Shown: positions 48,878-62,290, numbered from the stretch's first letter. The stretch: 64,000 nucleotides of DNA from Lateolabrax maculatus (GCA_031216445.1 CM062219.1:19537001-19601000), one strand, 5' to 3'. Numbers and translations: made by a program. The notes: generated by a model not told the origin, from the sequence alone.

Positions 48878-49160
48878 AGAATAGAATATAAATCTTTATT
48901 TGGCATTGAGCACGCAAATGTACACAGTACACACACACAAGCAGTTGTTCTTAATGCTTATTTAAAAATTTCATTACAGATTTGCTCACGAATTAACATA
49001 CTACTTATTTGCATATCTATTTCCATACTTACATTCTTTCTAATCTATTTGTTGGTTGTGTATCTGTTCATATTTTCCCTGCCGGCTATTTCCACTCTTT
49101 GCTGCTGCAGTGACCTTATTTCCTCCTGCAGGAATCAATGAAGTTTTTCTCTATATCTTT
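48878..49160 (+). mobile_element. Possible remnant of a teleost retroelement tail
   Basis: AGAATAGAATAGAATATAAA then CTTTATTTGGCATT near 48874-48907, and CTGCAGGAATCAATGAAG near 49126, resemble repeated 3'-tail sequences I recall from fish non-LTR elements. There is no reverse transcriptase. Low confidence. Confidence 0.3.
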
Positions 49161-49492
49161 TAACTCTGACAATCACAACAATGCAACCTTGAACATTTCC
49201 AGTTAATATGCTATTTGTATTATTTTATTTTTTACTTTTCTGTGTTTTTTTCCAGTAAAGCTCATTGTTACTTTACTTTGAAAAAATCCCTTTAATTCTC
49301 ATATTTCAGCAGCAAGGTTTTATCCCACACAGATCAATAAAGTTTCATCGTTCCAAATATTATCTTTGCTGCTGGATCATAAAAACTGTATTTTATATTG
49401 AAATTTAGAGGTTAGTGACGCTATAGAATAAACTGGATTACACATTTATTACACATTACTATCTTTACAGGAACTCAATACAGTGAAAAAAG

Positions 49493-49551
<59 letters not shown>

Positions 49552-49782
49552 CTGACATTTTCTTTCCAGCATCATGTTATTATTTTATATTTTAAAAAAA
49601 TGCATATTTGACATCTTCAAACCCCAAACTGTAAAATATAAAATGTATGAATGTTTACAAATTGCTTTATTCCAATTAACATGAATCCCAATCTGTGAAA
49701 TGACCAACGCCTGTTATAAATCCAGCTGTTGACTCCTGCAGGGTTTCTTTTGTTACCAGCTGCTGACATGAAGCAGCTAAAA

Positions 49783-49854
49783 GGGTCAGAGGTCAGAGGT
49801 CAGCCACCCTGGCGCACGCCATCTGACCTTTCTCATTTACATAAGCACTGACCT
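49783..49854. promoter_or_regulatory. Array of nuclear-receptor half-sites
   Basis: GGGTCA (49783-49788), AGGTCA (49790-49795) and AGGTCA (49797-49802) are three direct half-sites each separated by one base, giving two overlapping DR1 elements. Two inverted half-sites TGACCT follow at 49824-49829 and 49849-49854. DR1 is bound by HNF4, RXR/PPAR and COUP-TF. Confidence 0.45.
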
Positions 49855-50275
49855 ACATTCTTGTGACGTTTGTTTTCTGTTCCATATATATCCCCACTTT
49901 AAAAAAAAAAAAGAATTATACAATTTTAGTTTAAGATTGAATATTTTCTGCCACTTAAAATAAAAGATAAAAACTACATAATTTATAATAAAAACTATTT
50001 CTGTACATATTTCTTTCTTTTATGTATTTTGTTTATTCAACTGTTGTTTATATCTATACATCAGCAGGTATTTTGGTTTGTGTTATAAATATTGTTATGA
50101 TCATTACTGATGTATATATCATACTGATCAGATCTAATGGAGTAGAAATAATGACATCATTCATCAGCCGGAGATAGTGATTGATTATGATTTTGGGGAC
50201 AGGAGAGCTACACGCTGTATGTGCAAGTGGATAGAAGCCTTTTACACAACACTCACGCACGAATACACACTCACA

Positions 50276-50326
<51 letters not shown>

Positions 50327-50848
50327 CACAGAAGCAAATTTTGCTCAGTTTCAATTTAAAATGGCATGTTTGACTTCAGTTTCAATGAATTGTTGTAGTG
50401 TCGTATCACTGATTTCATGAATCATATTTATTATTAATTGTTCCATGCAATTAGTGTGTTTATTCAGTTTGTGAAAAAGCAAAGAAGAAATGTAAACGTA
50501 TTTATTTACTTAAGAAAAAGGACTCCCTCACTGCAGAGGATTCTCTTGTTGACTGAGTTGCTGCAACTCCTCCACGCGTTTAGAGTTGTTGATTTGTTTA
50601 CAACTTTAGAAGGCATCAGTCAAAATTGTCAGTCACTTTAATTGTAAAACTAAACAAATAACGAAAAAACTGCAAAACACTGTTTTCTGATCATTTCTCA
50701 CAAAATTCTTCTTTGTCCTCTTTCAGAAGACGCTCCCCAACCTCCGGAGGTGGGACAGTTCACCACACTCCCTAAAAACCAGCAGCACAGTATCGACCAG
50801 CAGGCTGCTGCTCCCGACTGACATCATCTCTGTTTGCATTTAAAGACA

Positions 50849-50887
<39 letters not shown>

Positions 50888-51068
50888 GACGCGTGTGCAC
50901 ACTCTTGTTCTTCTATATTTGTGGGGAGTTTAAGTTTTAGGCCTTGAGAATGAGGAACTTTTTGGTAAGTGAGGACATTTTGATTTGACTTGTTTTAAGT
51001 ATGTAGGTCAGGGTTTGGAGCTGGGGACCAGATTATGTCATTGAGGATCCTCACCAAATGCTGAGCTG

Positions 51069-51143
<75 letters not shown>

Positions 51144-51788
51144 TTAGAGAGAGAGAGAAAGGTTTTTTTATCTCAAATGAACATGTTGTCAGATCAGAGT
51201 CTACCACTGACAATCTTAACAATGTTGAAAGAAAGAAAAAGACAGATCTCTCTGTTTCTGCATACACAAAAGATATGACCACACACACACACATACACAC
51301 ACACACACACACACACAGACTCCTCCATTTCTTATGTTACTAACACAAATGATCAAAAGAAAAAAAAAAATTAGATTTGAGGGTGATGAAGCACTGATGT
51401 GATGAACTAAAGTTGAGACAGGATGAGATAAAGATGAGGTAAGATCAGCTGAGACAGACCGAACTGCCACGAAGTCGACCCCGTGATCCCTGCCTCTGGC
51501 ACCTGAGCTACAGCTGCCCCCATGGTGGAACGAGGAACTGCACAAAGACACGACCGAAGCGACCATGGTGCAGTTTGAAATATATGAGCTTCCTGGTTGA
51601 CTTGCTGTTTAACTCGCGGAGCCTCGCATTCTGTCCCGTATTCTAGTCTGTTTCCAACATGACAACACCTCTGTCTCCTCCCCTGGCAAAGGTTAAAGCT
51701 CAAAGAAGGGTCCGACCCTTGTGCAATGTGGACAAATCATTGTTTACTGTTGATAATGTGGCGCACACACACACACACACACACACAC

Positions 51789-54700
51789 TTTCTGATACAT
51801 GTTATCATTAGCCGATAGATTTAGAGCACTTTCGGAACGGTTCAAGGGAATAAATGATACATTACTGCTTTTAGTTCTGTTCCAGTTCCAGGCAAGTAAA
51901 CAAGGAGTCACATGGACTGCCAGGTAGCTTATTGATTGGACACTTTTGGTGCTACACATGGGTAAATGCTGCTTTACCGCATCTCAATTATGAGTTCATT
52001 TAACTTCTCTGGTGGTCACATTAAGCTCCTGGAGAAACACCAGATTATGAGTATTATTAGATGAGGCTGCAACTGGACCTCATATGTAGAAATGGGACAA
52101 AAAAAGAGGCGCCTTTTACTGCAACATTATGAGAGGATACTGTGTGGAGAAAATACCTGTACGCATGTGGTGACATGCATATCAGTTATGGTCACCAAAT
52201 GATCTTGCATAAATATGTATCCTGCGTACAAGATCGCTTCCTTAACAATTCACAATCACAATCAGAAGGGACTTAACAGTAAGTTATCTATTGTGTTCTT
52301 GCTAAAATGACAAATCTACTATCACACAGTCCATGAGGGGAACTTTGCACAGGCGGATATTTTGGCCTGTTGGCGCTAGAAGAAAAATCTGAAGATCGAT
52401 GAAGTTTACAACAGATGCATTTCAAGACTTTGTTCAAAAGAGATGCCCTTCAGGTCAAACACATACCAGCGGCGTGTGACAGCCACCCAAACACCTGCAC
52501 CCGTCGATTTCTATGCAAGCCCACGCATTGGCACGGTGTCGACTCGCATCACCTACCCTGGATATGTTGTGTTTCCCGAGGCCGACGCTTATCAACTCTC
52601 CAAAAAAGCGGCAATTTGATCGACATATCCCAGCTGGTCGAATGATGTGATGCAGCCACTGTGTGTTACCAGATCAAAAATTGTAAAAATGTAGAACAGA
52701 CAGAACAATCCCTTCAAAGTACACCAACAATAACATGAACTCAAAACAATACAGGATTCACTGTCAAATTGATCACTTCATTCATTTTAATGACTAAATG
52801 GGTAAATAAATACAGAGCAGATATATATTTTCTTTCAAGTATTGGATGAATAAAACATGTTTGTTATTCTACAGCATATTGTGTATGATATCTAAATGTG
52901 GTTTTAGCATATATAACTCTACATAGAGAGCTCTCTAAAGACATATGGATATGGATGGAGCCAGCTTCATTAATATCTGTTTCATTCAAAATGCAAAAAA
53001 ATACATTCTGGACAAATGTTACCTGACACTCACATTTTATGATATGTTATAGAACAAAAAAAAGAGGCAACAATAGAAGACAAAAATCTAATATAATTAC
53101 ATCTTATTGACTTTAACAAGTCTGTAATGTGCTCAAGTCAGAAAATAACATTATAACTACTCTTATCAAATAGTGAGTTTAACCTTCATGCCAACAATCT
53201 TTTTGTCAAAGTCCTGAAATTGTCACGTTTCAAGTCATGGATATCTCATGTTGGAATGAAACACCAGGAGGCTTAAAAAACAAACAAAAGGCAAAGCACA
53301 GCTGAAATTCAGCTGCAGATTACAAAAATAGGCCCAGTTTCTCTCGTTTTTGTTGCCGCATTAACACATCGCAATAAATATGAAAACACGTGAAAAAAAC
53401 ACTGGAAAGGCAAGTTAATCCTTTGCAAAAACAACAACAAAAAAGCATATGTCAAATAATATAATTCACATTTGATATGCTTGAAAACAACGTGTCTGTG
53501 AGTGAACTTATCACATATAAAATGTTGTTTCACATGTAAGAAATTCACATTTTCCTCTTTGTAAGGGCTTGGTGGACTGGGGGTTTGATAGACTGTCCTG
53601 TAACTGTAATCACAGGTTTGAACCCTCCTGTTCCTGTTACCCTCCTGTTATGTATAAGAGCTTCTACCGCATGAACATCTGTAAAGCTTATGCTGTATAG
53701 GTATATTTCTATGAGGAAAATACCCAGATGGAAATTAAAAATGACAATATGTGGAACAATCTGGACGCAACAGGATATGATGGAAAATGTGTGGCAACAG
53801 AATTATGTATAAGTAAAAACCACAGGGGACCAAACATCACTAGGCATTTCAAATGAATACTTACTAACTACAATTGACACATATTTGATGAACTTAAAAA
53901 ACTTTAACATACCACAAAACACACAAAAATGCCTCCGTAAACACACAAACACAGACTGTAAATACCATACCATACCATACCATACCAACCATAAATGCAG
54001 TTTGTACAACTGTACCCATTCACAAAAACCTGAGTATAGAAATGCAAACATACTGTATGGAAAATGTGGACTGTACCAGGGCAGATTTTGCCAATGAATT
54101 GAAAGAACACCTGACTTTACATTAGCCAAAATAATTTAATCCGATCTTAACCCTCCAAAATTTAATTTTGTTGTTTGATGAAAACTGCTGTTGTACTATT
54201 ATGTATAGAAGGGCTGCTATAGGATTTGATACCAAATATTTGTAGTTCTTGTAAAATTCAGGGCTGTGAGAACATGCTGCCTTTTTGACCAACAGGCGAA
54301 CAAAGTTGGAGAATTAGAGTTGAAGATATTCTCTTGCTCTTATTTGTTGATTATCCAGTTTCTTAACAAACGAAACACCTAATACTCACATTTTCGCACA
54401 GATATTGTTATTTTCTTTCTTCAGCATTAAAGCAGTGTGCTTTAGTATAGGGCAAACATCTGGTGTACATCCTCTTTTTTTGTTTAAAGGTAAATATTTG
54501 TTATTTGAGTCATCTATAGAACCTTAGACTTACAATCAGCTGCAGACTGTAGACTCCCACTTTGTTGTTGTTCAGTGAGTTGTAAATTCCAGGCCAGCAG
54601 TAAGGAAGTTGTGGAGGTCACGGTGGATGGGCTATAGTACAGCCAACATTTGAGCAGGAGTTTTCCTCCCGTCACTTGTAGATTCATGCCAGCCGCAACA

Positions 54701-55229
54701 ATATGCACTCTTTATCCTTGGCCCCTTTTTGATCATGTAATCAGATAGAGAAATTTAAGGATTCACAATAAAACAATTGTAAATCGCCTGATATTGATCA
54801 GGATTTTCCTCATTAATCCAAACCAAATTTTAATTACATTTAAATGCTAATATGGAATTTGAAACGTGTCGAAAAGTAATTCTTTCTTCCAAATCACCAA
54901 CCAATAATATTGATCAAAATATTTTAAACAACAAAATCATCAGGATTATAAATTTTACTGTTGTGCTGCCTGAGTCTCAAGGTGAGAGACAGATTTTAGG
55001 ATTTGTGTTCACTGGCGAAGTGTTCACACACTTGAGTTACAAAGCTAATGGATCAATTTCACTGGCCCCCCAGTGCTTTAGGATAAAATACCTTCAAACT
55101 CTCAAAACTCCCTCACTAACGCCCTCTAGCAAAAGCGGATATCACCAGTTTTCTAACCCTGATATTTATATATATTTTTAAAACAAACAAAAATGGGAGT
55201 CGAAATGGCAACATCCTGACTGAAAGTTA
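51789..55229. other. Unique AT-rich intergenic DNA
   Basis: Contains an (ATACC)n run at 53962-53987 and the decayed relative of the 22871 hairpin at 53490-53555. The longest open frames, for example 109 codons at 54852-55181, show no family similarity that I recognise. Confidence 0.55.
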
Positions 55230-55429
55230 ATCTTCCTGATAAGTTGCATAGTGCTGGCTTCGCAACCAGCTAGCCAACATGAGAAATCTTTACAAAGTAG
55301 GGCTGTAACTTTAAAAAGAACAGAAAGACTTTGACATCTATAGTGTTGAATGCACCATCCCTCTCTGTGCTTCTCTGACTGTTAAAGATGTCTCGCGGAC
55401 ACATGGATTATGGTTGTGCTAGTTGTTGC

Positions 55430-55830
55430 TGTGGTAATGGGTTAAACTGTCCCACCGCGTCAACCTCGTTTTCAGAAAACAGGCTCTGGTAAACCCACTG
55501 TACACTGCCTGCGCAGCACCAAATGGCAGGCTGACAAAGTGAGCGACTTGCTGGTGAAGAAAGTAGAACATTTAGCAGCTAACGAGTCGGTTTTGCCCCT
55601 TAGAAGTTGGTGGAGATCAAAACAGAGCTAAAAGAGAGTGAATATTGGACTTAAAGTGGACACAAACACAACTCAAATTACTATAATGGTCCTTTGTGTC
55701 TCCAGGATGTGTTAATAGGAAGCTAGTTTACAATTTAATAACTTTATGAGGTGAGACTATGTCAATGTTACATTTTTAACTTGTTCTGCTGTCCCCAAGT
55801 GGCCAGAAATTCAGGGAATGCAGCTTTAGG
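55430..55830 (+). mobile_element. Interspersed repeat family B, copy 2
   Basis: A diverged copy of the element at 19190-19560 in the same orientation, extending further right (TGCTGTCCCCAAGTGGCCAG near 55787). No coding capacity. Confidence 0.7.
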
Positions 55831-57144
55831 AATAAATGTACTTGATCTATTTTTTAAACCTGTGACTAAATTACTACACTAAATTACGAAGTGACTCTGT
55901 GAATCTATGGTTGCTTTATCTTAATTTTGCATCTCATTGTAAATTATTGTAGGAGTTTCTGCTGCATGCCTAAAGTGTTGGGGCTGGTGGGAGCGCTGTA
56001 CTGAAATCAAAGTCAGTGACAAAGATTCAGTTATATTTGAAAGAGGCCAGCATCACTGCTACACTTGGATCAGACTGCACAAAAAACAAACAACAAAATT
56101 GCTAGTTTTATCCCTAGCAGTGTGGAAGACAGACCTACAAATGTCCTGACAAAAAGAACTGTGCCTATTTTCACCAAGTGGTTAAAAACATGAGGAGGAG
56201 TGAATGTTGGAACCTCCCAATGGTTACAGGGACCGAGGATTCAACATGTAGTCTGTCAGGATTGAACATGTGGCCTGTCGTGTCTCTCAGCCAAATCGTG
56301 CCAAGAATATATGACTCTGTGATCGCCTAATTTGTCACAGTGACCATCACAAAGGGCAGGAATATTGTGTAGTTTGAGCCCAGCATAAAACTTCCAATAA
56401 CCACATTGCTGTCTTACAGGGCGTTTAGACCACAAGGAGCAATGCATTCAAAAAACAGGCAAGGGTCCATGTTGGTGGTAGCATGTTGCTTCAGGTACGA
56501 GTGAGACAATGAAATACAATCCACAAAGTCCAGTTGAAGGCTTATCAGATGCCAAGACACTACACAGAGGTTTAAAATATAAGAGAAATGATTTTACAGC
56601 TCTGGAAAGTTATCAGTGAAAATCATTTTCTCTGTGATTGAATCTATGAGCAGTGCGCGCTTGGCCCACACAGTGTGTTGCTGGCTAACATCACACTGAG
56701 CGGCAAAACGAACAAGGGATCTGCCTTCTTTGACTCAGCACTAACAGCATCCCTTGGTTCTAAACAGCATGAAGCAATTCAAGGTTGTGATATTCTGCTG
56801 AAGAGTAACACTTCCTCAAAGTCCAGCTGCAGCCAGCGTTTCCTAAAAAAACTAAGTGCAGTCCTCTTCGTCTTTAGATTCTTGAGCAGCTTTAAATGAA
56901 TAGATTCCTTGTTTCTTGAGCTGTCGGAGTTTGAAACGGTTCGTCTTGAGCACAGGATTATGGGCTTTTGCTCAGGGATCTTGGACTAAAAACTGTTTAA
57001 GAACCCATTGCACCAACTCAGCCTCAGAGCCAAGATTTTGCTTTCGGCGAAACCACATGACTACTTCCCTTGTCCGCCCCGTCGTTTACGACAACTCCAG
57101 CCTGTGTAGTTTGGAGAAGCGCTGTACCTGCTGCAATTTCAGGT
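55831..57144 (-). other. st8sia3: st8sia3 3' flank, probable 3' UTR
   Basis: Non-repetitive DNA after the st8sia3 stop. I did not spot an AATAAA or ATTAAA on the minus strand in this interval, so the cleavage site may lie further on. No other gene is visible. Confidence 0.4.
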
Positions 57145-57427
57145 CTAAGCACAGTGGGAGAGGCTGAGCTTCAGCAGTCCCTTCGTATGCATCTTGTAGA
57201 GCAGTTTGAACTCGGCGGGTAGCTGATGGGACTCCTGCCATTTAGTGGTGAACTTGGTGCCCTTCTTGTCGTAGTAGTGGTACGGCAGCTCCTTGCCCGT
57301 GTTTGGGTCCCAGCCGAAGGGCCAGAAGCCATACAGGTGGATCTGGTCGCACATGGAGGACGCCAGCGTGTACATCAGGATACCGGTGCTCAGGCGCTTC
57401 GGCGACAGCTGCTTGGTTTTCCAGTAG
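57145..57427 (-). CDS. st8sia3: st8sia3 last coding exon (sialylmotifs S, III, VS)
   Basis: This is the C-terminal part of alpha-2,8-sialyltransferase 3. The acceptor is ctcaacag|CTACTGG; the split codon joined to exon 3 reads AGC (Ser), followed by YWKTKQLSPKRLSTGILMY. It contains sialylmotif S (about residues 240-264 of the 319 encoded here, with Cys252), motif III (HYYDKKG, His276) and motif VS (HQLPAEF, His293, Glu298). By my alignment these histidines equal human His337 and His354, the latter the proposed catalytic base. The protein ends LSHCA, whose Cys forms a conserved disulfide in the family. Human ST8SIA3 has Arg where the junction gives Ser; that is conservative evidence for this splice choice but not proof. 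Confidence 0.95.
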
Positions 57428-59955
57428 CTGTTGAGTATAAGTGAGTAGAACAATTATACATTAACAGAACCTTAAATTTGTCAAATTACGCTGAGTCCAA
57501 GTCATCTAAATGGGTACAACACCTGAATTCAATTCTGACTGGACCAAAGTGAAGCACTTAAATGTTGATTCGGTTGCTTTTTTTTAGGGTCATCGTTTTT
57601 AGATTTTGTGGTTTAGAAAAAAGGCAATTTATTTAAAGGCTTTTATTGCTGAACAGCAGAGTTCCTTTTTAAAACTTATATATATATATTGGAGACAGAC
57701 CTTTATTTCAATTTCCCCCTGTTTTTTAAGTATATAGTATCACATTTTGGTAAGAAGCATTCATATTTACTGCTCTCATTTGTTGATGATGCTGTTTTCT
57801 GTTAATGCAAACTCAACACTTCCTCCATGTTTACCTATTATCCTAACTAATTCAGTATAATGTACCTTACACAGCCCTAATTCCATCAATACACCAGCAG
57901 AGTCTCTGAGTTTATCTACTCTAACAGAAATACTGTCTTCATTCACTTATTAACTCAGATCGCTTCTACTATACAATTTTTTGGATCACCATTGAACTAC
58001 TGTCAGAGAAACTCAACACCTGTTTAAATGTTTAACTGTAAAGCTCAAAGAGCATAAACTCTCCATTTTTTAGTAGGTTTTTAAGGTAAATAATCGGAAT
58101 ATAGTGTTCAGCCTTCACAATGAAAAAATGTCAGCAATCATAATGAATTAGTGAATGAAAGCAGTATTTCTGTTAGAGAAGAAAAAAAGAAACTGGCAGA
58201 GCAGTGAGTCTGACGTGCCTTCAGTTGTGCTGATGGAATTAGTGCAGTGGAAATGTTCAGATTTTTTTTTTTTTTTGCCAAACAATAAAAGAAAAATGTA
58301 TGAATTAGATTCATATTCAAATACTTATTTGTGTGTGTGACACATGAATGTCCCTGTAAATTCAGTAAAACGAAAAAAGATAACTGTTCAGTCCACTTGT
58401 GTCTTATTTTGTCTTTTTTATAACTGTTATTAAGAGCAATGACTTCAGGTGGTTCAATCAAAAAAAAAAATAATAATAATATGACTACTGGTGATGGGCA
58501 GTCCTGCTCTGCAGTGTCACTGAGGGGGGACTCTCCAAACTGGCCTCAACAAAAGCATTTCCAAGAATCCTTAAGGCGCCAAAAGCCGTCTGAGCTGCTT
58601 AAACGTGGTAATTCTTCCAGAGCAGGTAGTTTTAATGGGATTGGCAAAGATTAGGCTACTGTACGAGCAGCCTTTTCTGCTGCTACAACACTAAGCACCA
58701 GACTTAAACCCCTCTCCACACACACACATTTACAGCTCTGTGCCATACCTTTCACTAAATAGCTGTTTCCTTATAATCCGGCTTTGGAGCCTAAATCTCT
58801 TCTTTGCCATATAGAGCACAGCTCAATACAATACAGCCACACATTAGTTTCTACTACAAACAGGACAGCAATACACTGAGACATTTTAAACACTGAATCA
58901 GGATCAGTAAACAGTCAGATTAAACACTGACAGACATAAAGCAAAAGAGATGGACAGACTAACAGGTCCTGACACATGTCAAAAACAGTGCAACATGTGT
59001 TCAGACCATCCTTACCAGGTGTAAATGTGTCCAACTAAGGCGGGCTTGTTTTGCCTGACAGGTAGTAGCAGTGTAAGGGTATTAGGACCATTGAGTTATT
59101 GAATTATCATGAATGGTTAAGAAAAAACTTAAGTATGGTTGCTCAGAACAGATCAATGCCTTATAAGAGCAACCACCTCCAAAGATACAGTGGCCAATAT
59201 GTATAGATCATTAGCCTGTGCAGCTCATAACACCTACTGCTCCACTCAGCTTGCATGGGAACAGGATTTGAATTCCTCCCTAACTAGTGCAGACTGGGAA
59301 AAGGGCAACAGTCCTCTGAATGTGTTAGATATAGGGTAATTCAGTGTAGAATTTTGTGTAGTGCTCATATTACTCAACAAGACTTTCCAGAATCGAGGAC
59401 AATTATCCTTACAAATGTTGCCAGGGTTCATTTTTCTTTGTCTTTAATATATTTCTTTAGATTTTTCCAATATGCAAAATACACATATGAAAAAAACAAA
59501 AAAAAAAAAAACTGGGGCTGTTTCTTACATCTACTGTGGGAGCACACAGAAGTAAGTTTCAGTTCTGAATAAAATCCTACAACCTAATTTTCCAGTTTGA
59601 CCACTTCCTTATAAACTGTACAGCACTTCTTAGACTGTAAAAACTGTTGCCAGTTAACATAATGCAAATAGCACGGAGTAGAAATTAAACCTAATTTTTG
59701 GGAATCAGGTTTGGGCTTGAAAATCTAGATTATTTCTTATTATCAACAAATCCCATGAAATGAATATGCATATTGAGATCTGATCACAGTGTGGGCAAAA
59801 TGAAATAAATGAGAACACTATCCATACAAAGTGTAAATGCAAAAGTTCCTATTAAGACATCCAGGTAACATATCCCGATACAAATCACGGGGTCAATACC
59901 AGGTGGAGATGGGGTCTTTGCTGTTAATGTACTGTAGTGTTGCAGTGCGTCTGAC
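57428..59955 (-). other. st8sia3: st8sia3 last intron (2,528 nt)
   Basis: GT-AG intron. It contains a family C repeat copy at 58141-58265, poly-T at 58262-58276, a short (AT)n at 57677-57690 and otherwise unique AT-rich DNA. No nested gene. Confidence 0.9.
58141..58265 (+). mobile_element. Interspersed repeat family C copy
   Basis: Matches 25940-26060 in direct orientation (CTGATGGAATTAGTGC, GTGGAAATGT, AAGAAACTGG). Probably a fragment of a dispersed element. Confidence 0.55.
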
Positions 59956-60513
59956 CTGTTGATATACTGCATGATGTTTCCGGGCCAGGCCAGCTGGACC
60001 TTCAGCTGACCTCGATGTTCCACGAAGAAGTCAACCAGCGTCCTTGTCACTGTGGCCGACGTGTGGAAGAAAAATGCTGGGATCCAAAGGATGGCGCCAT
60101 CCAGCTTCTTCAGGCTCAGGAAGAAGTTGTTCCTGTCCTGCACAGTCAGTAAATTGTTGTAGTACTTCTCCAGGATGCTGGGGTTAAAGGTCGTCATGTT
60201 GGTCCGCCGGCCCACGTCCTTCTTAAAGATCTCCGTCGGCGCAAAGTTGCAGCGGAAGACGAAGTCAAACTTCTCTATCTGGGCGCCGCAGCGTGAGCCG
60301 GTGAGGATGCCACTGTTGCCAACCACAGCACACACATTGTAGTGCTTGTTGAGGATCGGCGAGGCCTCAGGGAGGAGCGAGCGGAAGTTCTCGCCGATGG
60401 AGAAGACATACTTGTGGCTGGAGTAGTCATAGTGCATCAGCTGTCCGATTCTGACGGAGCCTCGTGTCAGTGTGAAGTTGTGGGGGATGTCGATGTACTG
60501 AGAGATCTCCTTT
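59956..60513 (-). CDS. st8sia3: st8sia3 penultimate coding exon (sialylmotif L)
   Basis: This exon encodes the core of the GT29 sialyltransferase fold, residues 41-225 of the portion in this window. It holds the conserved RIGQLMHYDYSSHKYVFSI stretch and sialylmotif L, which binds CMP-sialic acid (CAVVGNSGILTG at 101-112, through FVFRCNFAPTE at 125-134). The family-typical segment ILWIPAFFFHTSATVTRTL lies at 181-199. The acceptor is cttgcag|AAAGG and the donor AACAG|gtcaga. Similarity to human ST8SIA3 as I recall it is very high, well above ST8SIA2, 4 or 5. The enzyme is a type II Golgi membrane protein that adds alpha-2,8-linked sialic acid to alpha-2,3-sialylated glycans, mainly in brain. 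A sequon NFT is present at 52. Confidence 0.97.
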
Positions 60514-60989
60514 CTGCAAGATCGAGAAACATTTGTGTTCATTCCTGCATCCTTACTGTAAGCATCGACAAGTCAGACTAAATAATATCATACATCCTAC
60601 AGTGCAGGGAAGTCTAAAGGGGCTGGACACAGTAATAGCAATACCTACACAGTGTGATGGTGTTAGACTGGACTGTACGATGTTCCTGGTAGAAAAGATA
60701 CCATGAACCTTCCAACATAAAGCATCCTAGTATATGAAAACCAGGAGTATACTACAGGTATCCCTTTTACTATGTCCACCCCCTGCAGTTCCAAACATGA
60801 AGGGAAACCATTGAGGACTCATAGGACTATTTAACATTTGCACACTTAAAAATCGCACCTTGATCTCTGTATCACACAGGCTTGTTTTTATTTTTGAAGC
60901 TATTTTAAGTTAATATATTGTAAAGTTAAAGGTGCAGTTCACCTGAATAACAAAAAATAATAATATTTCTAAACTTTCTGAACTTGGTT

Positions 60990-61560
60990 TTCAATTTGAG
61001 ATATCTGGATCCAGATGTTCTGACTTGTTCTCTGGTTGCACGAAAACTACTTCTGCTTCTACTAGGGCTTCTGCTTGAAGAGACCTGATTTTCTAAAGTT
61101 TCGATTTGACTTGAAAGCAAAAACATTCAGCCCTCAAGTTTTGACCAACAACAATAAAAAAAAATAGAAGACAGCGACAGGCAAGACTTAAAGACGTGAG
61201 ACTTGATTTGACAAGATGAAAAGCTTGACTTGAAACTTTACTTTGACTTGTTTTAAAGGACTCTAGACTTAACATGAGACTTGCTACGTCGAGACAGGGG
61301 ACTGATACACTGCCCTCAGGGGCTTCAGACACCCCTTGATAAGACTCAAATCTTGACTGACTTGAAACCAGACGTGGACTTGTTCAGTTGACTGGAGACT
61401 TTATTTGGACTTGCCCTCAAAGACTGGAGACTTGACTTAAGGCTGGGTTTGACAAGACTCAAGACTTGACTTGGACTTGTCTCAACTTACTCAAGACTTG
61501 ACTTACACTCGCTCACACAGACCTCAGACTTGGGACCTGCTTTGATAAGACTGGAGATGG
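60990..61560 (+). repeat. Degenerate GACTTGA array
   Basis: About 25 copies of GACTTG or near variants at irregular 8-40-bp spacing, with phrases such as CTCAAGACTTGACTTGGACT. I recall similar GACTTGAGACTTG-type dispersed satellites from fish genomes. Confidence 0.8.
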
Positions 61561-62288
61561 ATGGGTTAACTGGTTAACTTATGAGGGTTAACTGGGACTT
61601 ATTTCCGGCAGCCCTAAAAGTGATTACAGCTGTTGTTGTGAAACAATCAGCTGATTGTGTCAAATCAGTTTCAGTGGTCTGATTATTTCAAGTTAAGTTA
61701 AAAATAATATATTGCAAAACTTTGAATTATAGTTATTTATAAATGTAGTCACTTATGCATGTTGAGTAATGAACTTAAATAGATTTGATAAGGAATCTGA
61801 AAGGCTGTCGGATTAAAGCAGATTTGATACTGGATTGAGATTCAGTAAAATGCTTTTGAACCCCAACTCAACAACACACGTCATATGGTTTCAGCGTAAA
61901 CTTTTTCCATGAAAACGATACAAATGTTAGATGTGAATGCTGCCTCATTGTTTGTTACTGTGACACTGTTGAAGTGCTCTTTTCTCAGGAAAACAAAATT
62001 GAAGCATTTTACCACCGGTGCCTGCTGCTGTAAGTGCTAAAAGCATGCTGGGCTTTCGGGACCATCAGAAAGAAAGAGACTGTTTGTGTGTGTGTGGGGG
62101 TCCTATTTAGGCTACCTTCAGGGATACATTTCAGACTTATGACCAGTTACTTGGGGACGGCTTGTCCAACTGGGGACAAAAGCCTTGTCCCCAATTGATT
62201 TTTGGGGCAGTGGTTAAGGTTAGGGTTAAGTTAAGTCTCCAGGAAATGAATGTAACTATGTAATGTCCCTAAAAGTGAACTAAGTAAC

Positions 62289-62290
<2 letters not shown>

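Larger units (their letters stand above)
47934..51788. repeat. Microsatellite cluster
   Basis: About ten arrays in 3.9 kb: G13 at 47934-47946 followed by (TCC)n; (GAA)n 48126-48195; (AT)n 48452-48519; (AT)n 49498-49548; (AC)n 50279-50324; (GT)n 50851-50883; (GT)n(GA)n 51075-51160; (AC)n 51280-51317; (AC)n 51764-51788. Frames across them (Glu/Arg, His/Thr, Cys/Val repeats) are artefacts. Confidence 0.95.

Noticed and set aside
55125..55140. Possible CTCF site on the minus strand (GCTAGAGGGCG)
   Set aside because: The AGAGGGC half fits but the required CCA upstream half does not.
59784..59955. Continuation of the st8sia3 frame past AACAG into a 57-codon tail
   Set aside because: The frame runs into intron after a good donor; the family continues with YWK, which is encoded in the exon at 57427.
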